64,000 nt of DNA from Sphingomonas tagetis. Lineage in GTDB: Bacteria; Pseudomonadota; Alphaproteobacteria; Sphingomonadales; Sphingomonadaceae. The notes under the pieces were generated by a model, which saw nothing but the letters and a program-made list of their open reading frames with translations, did not search any database and was not told where the DNA came from. Each line of letters begins with the position of its first letter. Positions within the stretch are counted from its first letter, which is position 1. The position numbers and the translations under genes were made by a program. This document shows, piece after piece, positions 8,699 to 15,341 of the stretch. The stretch is taken from assembly GCF_024211275.1 (NCBI RefSeq), contig NZ_JAMLDX010000014.1:59340-123339 (forward strand). Reading direction: 5' to 3'.

Positions 8699-8913
8699 GC
8701 ATCACGCGATGCAGCCGCCGCTGCGGCCTCCTGCGCGGCGAAATGCTTGGCGAGGGTCGAGCGGCGGGCGCAGACGATGCGCCCCTGCTTGAACGTGGGC
8801 CAGCCGCTAATCGCGATCTGGTGTTTCGTTTGAGGGATCGTCAGCCCCACAAAATCGGCGATTGCTTCAAGCCCATATAGCAGGTCCGCGCCTACATTCT
8901 GTGCGTCACTCAT
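8695..8913 (-). CDS. Phage small DNA-binding protein, 72 aa
   Basis: The protein starts MSDAQNVGADLLYGLEAIADF and has a MerR/AlpA-like HTH (FVGLTIPQTKHQIAISGWP, then FKQGRIVCARRSTLAKH), which is typical of small phage regulators that read like a helix_turn_helix_17 domain. The ATG at 8913 has GGAG about ten bases upstream; in-frame ATGs further up lack one. It is the first gene after the terminator at 9022-9042, so it needs its own promoter in 8914-9021. Confidence 0.68.
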   Translation of the reverse strand: MSDAQNVGADLLYGLEAIADFVGLTIPQTKHQIAISGWPTFKQGRIVCARRSTLAKHFAAQEAAAAAASRDA

Positions 8914-9021
8914 GCGTAACTCCATGCGTAAAATGATGCGCAACAGCACCGCCGTCCGCGCTGATCCGCTCCAATGTTTTCCGGTACTTAGTCATCCGTC
9001 CTCATCCGTAGCGGAGGCGGT

Positions 9022-9042
9022 AAAAAGGGGGCCGAAGCCCCC
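9022..9042 (-). terminator. Rho-independent terminator ending the packaging operon
   Basis: On the minus strand GGGGGC-TTCG-GCCCCC is followed directly by TTTTT: a six-pair GC stem with a UUCG tetraloop and a U-run. It lies 43 bases after the stop of the truncated protease and separates the packaging operon from the HTH/antirepressor cargo. A second hairpin (TGCGGG/CCCGCA, 9061-9078) lies just before it. Confidence 0.9.
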
Positions 9043-9084
9043 TAAGAAACGGCAGATTTCTGCGGGTTTCAGCCCGCAAATCGG

Positions 9085-9390
9085 TCAAATCCGTGGTTTT
9101 TGGATCATCATCAGGGCATTGTCGGCCATGACGATTTCACTGCCCGCCATAGCGATCACCGAGCCCATCGAGGCCGCAAGGCCGTCGATATGGCAGGTCA
9201 CCTTGCGGCCGCTCGCCGCGGCGCGGATGATGGCGTTGTAGATCGCCAGCCCCTCCATGACGTAACCGCCCGGGCTGTTGATGCGAACATCGAGGTCGTC
9301 GTCGCCGGCCGAGATCATCGGAACGAGCGTCGCCGCATCGAGACCGTCCCAGCTGTCGCCGACGATCCCGTAGATCAGGATTTCAGACAT
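9085..9390 (-). pseudogene. Truncated ClpP-like prohead protease
   Basis: These 101 codons match the first 97 residues of the protease-capsid fusion at 4324-6276: RVNSPGGYVMEGLAI is shared exactly except for one residue, and Ser74 in LAASMGS is retained. The frame stops right after MMIQKPRI. The catalytic His of MMHKP is replaced by Gln, and the last third of the protease domain is missing, so it should be inactive as a protease. Its start overlaps the portal stop by one base, the normal place for this gene. The two copies are clearly different at DNA level, so this is not a recent duplication. Confidence 0.82.
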
Positions 9391-10937
9391 TAAGGTTTCT
9401 CGCGCTGCGCGCGGCCCTCGACCGCGTCGTTTAGGTTCGTGGCGTTGCCCGCCGAGGTGACGTGTCGCGGGTCGCTGTCGAAAATCAGGCCGAGCTCATC
9501 GAGCCGCTTGGCGTCCGCGGCAGCCTCGGCAAAGAAGGTGTCCGGGTCTTCGCCGCGCTCGCGCGCCAGACCAGAAAGCGTGGCCTGCCCGGAGCGAACG
9601 GCGTCGCGGTTGGCGACGATTTCGCTCGCCGGGTCGAGCATTTCGGTTTTCGGCGGCGTCCACCGCATCTCGACGCCGGTCGTGTCAACGCCGGTCGCCT
9701 CGAGCGCTTCGATGTACCAGGCCTCCACCGCCGCGCAAAATTGCGGGATGAACATCAGCCATTGCCACGTCGCGACATCTCGCTTGTACGAGAGGCGACC
9801 AAGGCGGCCGGAGATGAAGCTCACGCCCGACAGGTCGCCGGTCAGTTCCTCGTATGGCACCCCCATGCCGACCGCGACCGCGCGCAGCGAAACCTTGGTG
9901 AAATCGGGATAACCGTCCGACTTGGGCGGGGTTGAGAACGTCACTTCCTCGCCCGGCCGGGCATATTGGAACGTTCCGGGCTCCAGATAGTCGAGCGGCT
10001 CCTGATCGATCGGAACCGGCATCGCATCGGGATCGTCACCCTCGGACACGATGCCGGGGATCGTCGCGTCGATGTCTTCGCCGGTCACCACACCGACATA
10101 GGCTGCGGACAGCTTCTGGCGGCTCAGCTCGGCGTCTTCGAAGTCCCCGAAATCCTTCATCCGAAGGAGCACGGGCGCGAGCCAGGTCGCGCCATGCTCC
10201 TGCTCGGGGCGGTCCGCGCGGTAAATATGCGCAATATCGCGGGCGGGGACGAACGTTGAGCCAACGCCGTGCATGCCGAGGCTGCCGGGATGAGAATTGT
10301 AGAGCCAGTATCCTTCGCGCCGACCGATCGGGCTGAACTGGATGCCGTAGATCGAATATCCCGGGGTCACACCGGGCGAGGCGCTGAGCGGCCCGGTCTT
10401 CGACGGGTCGATATAGTCCGCTTCCAGCACCTGAAGCTGAAACGGAAGGGGCAGCCGGTCACTCGCCCTGCGCCAGCGCCGGCGCATGACCGCCCCGCCG
10501 CTTTCAACGATGGCCCGCGCCGCCTGCAACTGGAGCCCGTAGAGGTCGTGGCGTCCGGCCGCATCGCAGTTGGGCTTGTCGAAATGGCGGCGGGCGACCG
10601 CGTTCAGCGCGTCGTCGACCTTGCCGTCACGATAGACCTGAAACGTGATGCCGGTGCCGACGATGTTTGCCGCGATCGAGGCGACACCACGCGCCGCGAA
10701 CGGGTTATTGCGCACCAGTTCGCGCGCCGTGGCCCGGAGCAGCCGCTGGGCACGCGGGGTAAGCTCGCCGTTGGCATCGCGGATCGATCGCCGCCAGCCT
10801 GCGGCACGCCGCCCGTCGGTCGCGCCGTCATATTCGGCGCGAGGACCGCGGCGCGGCGCAGACGTCTTCGGCTTTTCGCCGATCATCTGCGCGGCGGGCG
10901 GGTCGCCGAACAGGATCCGCAGCGGATTCCACACCAT
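9390..10937 (-). CDS. Phage portal protein, lambda gpB family
   Basis: This 515-aa portal forms the dodecameric ring at one capsid vertex through which DNA enters and leaves. Family hallmarks are visible: ARELVRNNPFAARGVASIAANIVG near 75-100, the VLEADYID stretch near 180, and HIYRADRPEQEHGATWLAPVL near 245. They are followed by the YEELTGDLSGVSFISGR segment near 370 and the MRWTPP stretch near 440. Length is normal for the family. The start overlaps the gpW-like stop by one base. It follows terminase and precedes the protease, the usual lambda order. Confidence 0.95.
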   Translation of the reverse strand: MVWNPLRILFGDPPAAQMIGEKPKTSAPRRGPRAEYDGATDGRRAAGWRRSIRDANGELTPRAQRLLRATARELVRNNPFAARGVASIAANIVGTGITFQVYRDGKVDDALNAVARRHFDKPNCDAAGRHDLYGLQLQAARAIVESGGAVMRRRWRRASDRLPLPFQLQVLEADYIDPSKTGPLSASPGVTPGYSIYGIQFSPIGRREGYWLYNSHPGSLGMHGVGSTFVPARDIAHIYRADRPEQEHGATWLAPVLLRMKDFGDFEDAELSRQKLSAAYVGVVTGEDIDATIPGIVSEGDDPDAMPVPIDQEPLDYLEPGTFQYARPGEEVTFSTPPKSDGYPDFTKVSLRAVAVGMGVPYEELTGDLSGVSFISGRLGRLSYKRDVATWQWLMFIPQFCAAVEAWYIEALEATGVDTTGVEMRWTPPKTEMLDPASEIVANRDAVRSGQATLSGLARERGEDPDTFFAEAAADAKRLDELGLIFDSDPRHVTSAGNATNLNDAVEGRAQREKP

Positions 10938-11155
10938 CAGCGCACGCCGCTCCGATAATAGGGCACGCGGCGGCGGCGGATGCTGCTGGCCGACACGTTG
11001 AGCATCGCAACCTGTGCGGCAATGACTTCTTCGGCTTTCAGCAGCTGGTCGAGCGACTGATATTCGGTCGATCGGCCATCGGCGAAGGTGACCTTGCGGA
11101 TGCCGCTCTTGATGGCGGCGCGGATCGCGACGAGGTCGTCGGCGGTATAGGCCAT
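10937..11155 (-). CDS. gpW-like head-tail joining protein
   Basis: This 72-aa protein starts MAYTADDLVAIRAAIKSGIR and continues VTFADGRSTEYQSLDQLLKA, the compact gpW signature. gpW plugs the portal and makes the tail attachment surface after packaging. The ATG at 11155 follows GGAGGAGGTAA closely; the frame upstream is not preceded by a site. It lies between terminase and portal exactly as in lambda (A-W-B). Confidence 0.88.
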   Translation of the reverse strand: MAYTADDLVAIRAAIKSGIRKVTFADGRSTEYQSLDQLLKAEEVIAAQVAMLNVSASSIRRRRVPYYRSGVR

Positions 11156-11156
11156 G

Positions 11157-13145
11157 TTACCTCCTCCTCGTCGTAAACGGGTTCGGCCGGCGCGGCTTGC
11201 GCTGGCTGGCAGGGCGTTGGGCATCGGGCTGCGGCGGTGGAGCCGCATATTCGCCCGGTGGCTGCGCCTTGATCCTTGCCTTGGGCAGTTCGCCCCGGAT
11301 CTTCTTCCAGTCGCGGTCGGTCCATCGGTCGACGCCCACCGCGATCGCGACCGCGCGGGCGTAGATCGCGTTATCGAGCGCCTCGTTGCGCGGGCGGGTC
11401 TGCTGCCATTCGCGGGCCATCTTGCCGTTGCGGCGTTTGATGGTCACCAGCTGCTCGGAAACCAGCTGCTTCGTCCATTCGTCGGTCGCGCCGTCCGGCA
11501 GGAACACATAGCCGTCGGGATAGTCCTCGCCGTCGACCGGCTTATCCAGCTGCAGATTGCCGTAGAGCTCGAGCTTCAGCATGCTCGTGCCGACGAGCCA
11601 GAGCTTCACGCCCCGCCTGACCTTCTTCCCGTCGATCGTCGCATCGACGCGCGTCGGCCCAGCGATGGCCTGTTCGGCGCCAAGCGTTGCGCGCCCTTTC
11701 AGCGCCATCACGAAGGCCGGACGCCGGCGCGCCCAGCCATAGACAAACATGGTGTTCTCACCGTCGCCGGAATCGATGCCGACCCGGGTGAGCCGGAGGC
11801 GGCGACCGTCGGCGGTGAGCCATTCGCGGTCGACTTCCTTGTCGAGCTTCGCCCACGTCTTCTTGTCGGCAATCGCGCCGTGGACCTCGATGTGATCGAC
11901 CAGCGCGCGTTGCCGGTTCGGGCCGAATGCCCAGATATCAAGTTCGATGCGCCCGCCGTCGGCGCGCTGCACGTCGGCCGCGCCGACGATGATGCCCGCC
12001 CAGTCGGGCACGGTGCCGATCGGCAGGCTCGCTTCGCGGCGCTCGTACAGGCGCTGCCATTCGGGCGCTTCGCCGGTTTCCTGCCACGCCTCGCCCAACA
12101 CCTGGTTGACGAACGTGCGCAACTGGTTGGGGTCGTTCCTCACTTCCAGGAACTCCAGCGCTAACTTCAGCCACGCAGCGCCGGGGTGCTGACTATAGGC
12201 CGCCCAGATATGGAAGGAGCGATGGCGCGGGTACGCGGCGGGATTGTGCGCCCGCCACTCGCCGTTCTCATCCATCCATGCCTTGTGCGATTCCTCGATC
12301 GCTTCATTGCAGCCGGCGCACTGATACCAGGCGCGGGTCGGAGCATGGCGGGGCTCCCAGCGGATACCGGGGCCGGTGCCATCACCGAAGGTGAGGATCT
12401 GCATATGCCCGCAATGGGGGCAAGGGACGTAACGGTACTCCTGACTGCCCTGCTCGAACATGGTGTCGATGCGGCTGAACCCCTTGACCTTTGGGGTCGA
12501 ACCGGCCGCGCTGAACCGGCGCGGTGAGGTCAGATTTCGCTTGTACGCCAGCCGGGCAGGGTCACCTTCTTCCTTCGATGCCCATGGGTAACCATCGCAT
12601 TCCTCGAGATACACGCCGTCGGCGGTAACGCGGCGGAACTCCTTCGGGCTGTTCGCGCCTTTGATCTGGACCCATCCGCCTTTGTAGCGCTTGGCCCGGA
12701 TCTGGTTGTCGGCATGCCGCGGCTTAAACGTCGCGACTTCGCGGACGATCGGCCACTGCAAAACGGGGTCGAGGTCATCGCGGCTGAACTTCTCGGCGTC
12801 GTCGATCGTCGGCTGGTAAATCAGGTCGCGCGCTGGATCGTACCGAATGCGATAAGCGACCCAGCATTGCAGGATGGTCGAATAGCCGATGCGGCTGCTC
12901 TTGCGGACCGACACCTGCTCGGTTTCCGGGTCCGGGAAAGCATCGGCCATGTCGGCTTGAAACGGAAACGGTCGGATACGGCGACCGTCGTCGGTGCGCC
13001 CATGCTCCGCCATGAACTCGGACAGCAGCGGCTTCTCGCGCGGCTTGAAAATCATCAGCCATTCGCGGACAGCCTTTGCGATCACGCCACCGGCAACCAC
13101 CAGCGGCGGCAATTCAGCTTTCGTCGTCGGGGCCATCTTCCTCAT
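11157..13145 (-). CDS. Phage terminase large subunit, lambda gpA family
   Basis: This 662-aa protein is the DNA-packaging ATPase and nuclease. The N-terminal ATPase has the gpA-type deviant Walker A at 79-90 (SVRKSSRIGYST). A zinc-ribbon-like pair (CPHCGH, then CAGCNE) lies in the middle near 240-280. The C-terminal nuclease includes GIDSGDGENTMFVYGW near 470. The frame begins MRKMAPTT; an internal ATG nine bases later is also possible, but its AGGAAG would touch the codon. The start overlaps the small-subunit gene by 32 bases, and the Pro/Arg-rich tail ends one base before the gpW gene. Confidence 0.95.
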   Translation of the reverse strand: MRKMAPTTKAELPPLVVAGGVIAKAVREWLMIFKPREKPLLSEFMAEHGRTDDGRRIRPFPFQADMADAFPDPETEQVSVRKSSRIGYSTILQCWVAYRIRYDPARDLIYQPTIDDAEKFSRDDLDPVLQWPIVREVATFKPRHADNQIRAKRYKGGWVQIKGANSPKEFRRVTADGVYLEECDGYPWASKEEGDPARLAYKRNLTSPRRFSAAGSTPKVKGFSRIDTMFEQGSQEYRYVPCPHCGHMQILTFGDGTGPGIRWEPRHAPTRAWYQCAGCNEAIEESHKAWMDENGEWRAHNPAAYPRHRSFHIWAAYSQHPGAAWLKLALEFLEVRNDPNQLRTFVNQVLGEAWQETGEAPEWQRLYERREASLPIGTVPDWAGIIVGAADVQRADGGRIELDIWAFGPNRQRALVDHIEVHGAIADKKTWAKLDKEVDREWLTADGRRLRLTRVGIDSGDGENTMFVYGWARRRPAFVMALKGRATLGAEQAIAGPTRVDATIDGKKVRRGVKLWLVGTSMLKLELYGNLQLDKPVDGEDYPDGYVFLPDGATDEWTKQLVSEQLVTIKRRNGKMAREWQQTRPRNEALDNAIYARAVAIAVGVDRWTDRDWKKIRGELPKARIKAQPPGEYAAPPPQPDAQRPASQRKPRRPNPFTTRRR

Positions 13146-13602
13146 GCAGGCCCCCGCCTCTCGCTTCCTCGACCTTGGCCACGCTCATTTCGTCGAGCGC
13201 GTCCGCTATGGCTCGGTCGATTCGAGCGCGCAGCTTGTGGTCCCCGTTGGCGACTTCGAGGCCGACTTGCTGAAGGCGCGTGACCGTCAATGCGATCACG
13301 CTGATCACGGCACCGCTCATGTCGGGCAGCGACGCCAGTTCCTTCCGGCGCTCAGCGTTGTCCATCGCCTTACTGTCGGCCTGTTCCTTGGTCAGGCGCG
13401 CGCGCTCGGTGTCGAAGTCGATATCGCCTTGCGCGCCTTCAACGCCGTACTTCGCCTGCGCCCAAGCCTCGATATTCTCAAGCAGGCTGGCGCCATCCTT
13501 GGGCAGATCGCCCTGCGCGCGAAGCTCGCCGATCCAGCGGCTTGACACGCCGAACACGGCGGCGAGCTGGGGGCGGGTCGGTTCGTCGATGTCGATTTCC
13601 AC
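13114..13602 (-). CDS. Phage terminase small subunit, Nu1 family
   Basis: This 162-aa protein recognises the packaging site and loads the large subunit. The N-terminal winged HTH (PQLAAVFGVSSRWIGELRAQG, 11-31) matches Nu1. A coiled coil follows (FDTERARLTKEQADSKAMDNAE) and then a helical C-terminus. The start is GTG at 13602 with GGAGG about eight bases upstream. Nested palindromes at 13644-13667 precede it. A second protein with the same HTH but no C-terminus is encoded at 6531-6785. Confidence 0.9.
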   Translation of the reverse strand: MEIDIDEPTRPQLAAVFGVSSRWIGELRAQGDLPKDGASLLENIEAWAQAKYGVEGAQGDIDFDTERARLTKEQADSKAMDNAERRKELASLPDMSGAVISVIALTVTRLQQVGLEVANGDHKLRARIDRAIADALDEMSVAKVEEARGGGLHEEDGPDDES

Positions 13603-13643
13603 CGGACTTCCCTCCAGCGCTATCGCCAGTTCCCATGCGTGAG

Positions 13644-13667
13644 CGCCAATATTGGCGGATTTCCGCC
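13644..13667. promoter_or_regulatory. Nested palindromes upstream of the terminase operon
   Basis: CGCCAATATTGGCG (13644-13657) is a perfect 14-bp palindrome. Overlapping it, GGCGGA-TT-TCCGCC (13654-13667) is a second perfect inverted repeat. Both lie 42-65 bases upstream of the terminase small-subunit GTG and are candidate operator or cos-type binding sites. Confidence 0.55.
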
Positions 13668-13710
13668 GTTTCTCGCCGCATCAGGGAGGAAGAACCATAG
13701 CGAAAAACTG

Positions 13711-13754
13711 TGGCTAGACACTTTATGCGCCTTCGCCCCCCGCATTGTCCCAGA
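13711..13754 (-). repeat. Copy 2 of the 44-bp element, overlapping a micro-ORF
   Basis: The flank TGGCTAGA, the 11-base gap and 25 identical bases match the copy at 6838-6881. Here the element forms the 3' end of an intact 23-codon ORF (13723-13794). It may be both a coding sequence and a cis site ahead of the packaging genes. Confidence 0.8.
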
Positions 13755-13794
13755 GCGCCGGAAGGACCCATGGGAAGGGGGTCGTCGGGTTCAT
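13723..13794 (-). CDS. Micro-ORF, 23 aa, ending WDNAGGEGA
   Basis: ATG at 13794 overlaps the stop of the 37-aa gene upstream (ATGA), giving MNPTTPFPWVLPALWDNAGG followed by EGA. The last nine residues are conserved in the degenerate copy near 6850. A Pro/Trp-rich peptide with no recognised function; it could be a leader peptide or simply a by-product of a conserved DNA site. Translation is suggested only by the overlap and the conserved frame. Confidence 0.4.
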   Translation of the reverse strand: MNPTTPFPWVLPALWDNAGGEGA

Positions 13795-13904
13795 CGCGGC
13801 ACCGATGCGGGCGGCTGCGCGGGTTGCTTGGTGTCCGCGCACCGATGGCCAGCGCCTGCCTCGACCGGCGCCTCACAGTGGAAGCATCGATAGGCGCTGC
13901 TCAT
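13791..13904 (-). CDS. Small putative zinc-binding phage protein, 37 aa
   Basis: ATG at 13904 overlaps the upstream stop as ATGA. The product starts MSSAYRCFHCEAPVEAG and continues AGHRC, so it carries CxxC and HxC groups that could hold one zinc, then a Pro-rich tail. It is one of a chain of tiny coupled genes between the operator at 14451 and the terminase operon. The metal ligands are seen; a function is not known. Confidence 0.5.
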   Translation of the reverse strand: MSSAYRCFHCEAPVEAGAGHRCADTKQPAQPPASVPR

Positions 13905-14089
13905 GGTGCGATGTCCGTAATCACGCGCCCCGCCCCATCGACCCGATCCCACTCGGCCGGGTTGCTGACGGTGGTCACGCGGACCGCGGTCACGCCGCCG
14001 TTGTTGGCGTGCACAATCACCGCAGCAGCGCTGTGCTTGTGCCGGATCAGATCGCCGGGCTTGAGCGCCCGCATCTCGTCTGCGGTCAT
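13901..14089 (-). CDS. Phage hypothetical protein, 62 aa
   Basis: The sequence MTADEMRALKPGDLIRHKHS, then AAVIVHANNGGVTAVRVTTV, reads as a small beta-barrel (SH3/KOW-like) protein of a type often seen in phage genomes. It overlaps both neighbours by ATGA. Function unknown. Confidence 0.6.
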   Translation of the reverse strand: MTADEMRALKPGDLIRHKHSAAAVIVHANNGGVTAVRVTTVSNPAEWDRVDGAGRVITDIAP

Positions 14090-14256
14090 GGCCCGACCTC
14101 GACAGGCGGCTCGTGCTTCTCGATCAGACGGCAGATCAACTTAAAAGCGCATTTCATTGACGGTTCGGCGATGGCGAGGAACGCGCGATGGTCGGGTGCG
14201 CCGAGGCGCTTGGCCGCATCATCCATCACTGCGACGCTTGGTCGATAGTCACCCAT
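14086..14256 (-). CDS. Phage hypothetical protein, 56 aa
   Basis: ATG at 14256 gives MGDYRPSVAVMDDAAKRLGA, continuing through FLAIAEPSMKCAFKLICRLI to VEVGP, with the stop overlapping the next ATG. It starts one base after the stop of the gene upstream. Helical, no known domain. It is supported by the tight chain of genes rather than by homology. Confidence 0.5.
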   Translation of the reverse strand: MGDYRPSVAVMDDAAKRLGAPDHRAFLAIAEPSMKCAFKLICRLIEKHEPPVEVGP

Positions 14257-14257
14257 G

Positions 14258-14428
14258 CTATCCGCCCCTCACGATCAACCGCAGGCGCGCGGCCAGTTGC
14301 TCGCCCTGCTCGATGCGGCGTTCGGTCTCGGCATGCGACCGTGCGGGCAGTGCATAGTCCTGCGCCAGCCATTCGACGTCGCGTGCAATGCGCTGCAGAT
14401 CATGGGCGGCGCTGCCGGTTCGGCCCAT
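14258..14428 (-). CDS. Phage hypothetical protein, 56 aa
   Basis: ATG at 14428, with GGAGG five to six bases upstream, gives MGRTGSAAHDLQRIARDVEW, continuing to RLRLIVRGG. A short charged helical protein, the first gene of the leftward micro-gene chain, 22 bases from the large inverted repeat at 14451-14499. Its promoter must therefore overlap that repeat. Function unknown. Confidence 0.55.
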   Translation of the reverse strand: MGRTGSAAHDLQRIARDVEWLAQDYALPARSHAETERRIEQGEQLAARLRLIVRGG

Positions 14429-14450
14429 CCGCACCTCCGACAGATAAAAA

Positions 14451-14499
14451 GATAGGCCACTTATCTTTCCGCTTGCATAGGAAAGATAAGCAGCCTATC
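14451..14499. promoter_or_regulatory. 49-bp inverted repeat, probable operator of a divergent promoter region
   Basis: GATAGGCCACTTATCTTTCC (14451-14470) and GGAAAGATAAGCAGCCTATC (14480-14499) are inverted repeats with 18 of 20 positions paired and a 9-base spacer. AT-rich sequence of this kind is rare in the surroundings. It lies between the leftward micro-gene chain (start 14428) and the rightward peptide and XRE genes, so it is a good candidate site for the XRE protein encoded at 14691. Confidence 0.7.
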
Positions 14500-14552
14500 A
14501 AAAGCATGTCGGCGGGAAAGCCCTCCCGCTGACGAACCGAAGGAGAAAGCTG

Positions 14553-14618
14553 ATGATCAGCTTAATCATTCGGTTGGTGACGAAGTGGTTCACGATCGAG
14601 ATCGAGACCCGCTTCTAA
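14553..14618 (+). CDS. Candidate 21-aa peptide gene
   Basis: ATG at 14553 follows AAGGAG with a seven-base spacer, the strongest site in the neighbourhood. The peptide starts MISLIIRLVTKWFTIEIETR and ends in F: a hydrophobic, amphipathic sequence with two basic residues. It could be a leader peptide for the XRE gene, a small toxin or membrane peptide, or chance. It is too short to judge by family. Confidence 0.4.
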   Translation: MISLIIRLVTKWFTIEIETRF

Positions 14619-14652
14619 CCTAACCGGGGTCCGGCGACCGAAATATCGGCGT

Positions 14653-14686
14653 CGGGCTCCAAGGGCTGAAATATAGATGGAGCCCG
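14653..14686. promoter_or_regulatory. Inverted repeat covering the XRE ribosome-binding site
   Basis: CGGGCTCCA (14653-14661) and TGGAGCCCG (14678-14686) pair perfectly around a 16-base AT-rich loop. The right arm contains the GGAG that serves the ATG at 14691, so the hairpin would hide the ribosome-binding site, or the DNA form could be an operator. Confidence 0.5.
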
Positions 14687-14690
14687 GTTA

Positions 14691-15164
14691 ATGCAACCTG
14701 ACGAACTCAAGGCCGCCCGCAAAGCTGCTGGCCTGTCGCAACATGAGCTGGGCGAACTGATCGGCCTTTCCCGTGTGACGGTGGGCCTCATGGAGCGCGG
14801 CAAGGCACCTATCACGGACCGGACCGCAAAGGCGGTGCAAGGGTTCTGCGCGCACAGCCGGTCCATCAAAGACGTCTTCACCGTGGAACATATGGGCGGA
14901 CTGCATTGTGTCATCCGCCGCAGAATGCGGGAATACACTGGCGGTGCTGCAATGGCCTCGTTCAACCATCAGGCGACGATGTACGGGCGCTTCCAGCGCC
15001 GCGACCATGCCTACCGCTGGGCCGCAGCGCTGATCCAGTCTGAAGCCGCCGCCGGGACTTCACGTCGATCGCGCGAACTCGTCCGCAGCAGCATGGTGAT
15101 CGCCACCGCCCAGCCCAATGCGGGACTCGAACCCGCGCCCTCGGCCATTGCCACTCGGTCGTGA
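14691..15164 (+). CDS. XRE-family HTH regulator
   Basis: This 157-aa frame carries a canonical XRE/Cro HTH in its first 55 residues (LKAARKAAGLSQHELGELIG, LSRVTVGLMERGKAPITDRT). The ATG has GGAG nine bases upstream inside a hairpin. The C-terminal half (from about 75) has no known domain, and the last 15 or so codons overlap a tRNA-like sequence on the other strand. It is the only rightward gene in this block and may control the divergent leftward chain through the inverted repeat at 14451-14499. Confidence 0.75.
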   Translation: MQPDELKAARKAAGLSQHELGELIGLSRVTVGLMERGKAPITDRTAKAVQGFCAHSRSIKDVFTVEHMGGLHCVIRRRMREYTGGAAMASFNHQATMYGRFQRRDHAYRWAAALIQSEAAAGTSRRSRELVRSSMVIATAQPNAGLEPAPSAIATRS

Positions 15165-15200
15165 CGAACGGTCGCGCTCTACCAGCTGAGCTAATCGGGA
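15112..15200 (-). tRNA. tRNA-like sequence with an oversized anticodon arm
   Basis: On the minus strand the acceptor arms TCCCGAT/ATTGGGC pair in six of seven positions. The D-arm GCTC-AGCTGGTA-GAGC and the T-arm GCGGG-TTCGAGT-CCCGC are perfect. The segment between them is about 16 bases too long: CGACC and GGCCG can form a 4-of-5 anticodon stem, but the loop would be 23 bases. A reading with TCG directly after T33 is possible, though no anticodon is certain. CCA is not encoded and position 1-72 mispairs. It is probably a decayed or phage-adapted tRNA, or an old attachment site. Confidence 0.5.
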
Positions 15201-15341
15201 AGGACGGTGGCGAAGCGAAGCGGCGTAGCCGGCCCGAACGATACACGGGCACTTAGGCGGACGCGGTGATGAAGACCAACGCGCCTGGCTGGTATTCCAG
15301 CCGTGGCCGCTATCTGCCGGGGCATGCCCGACAAGGGGATA

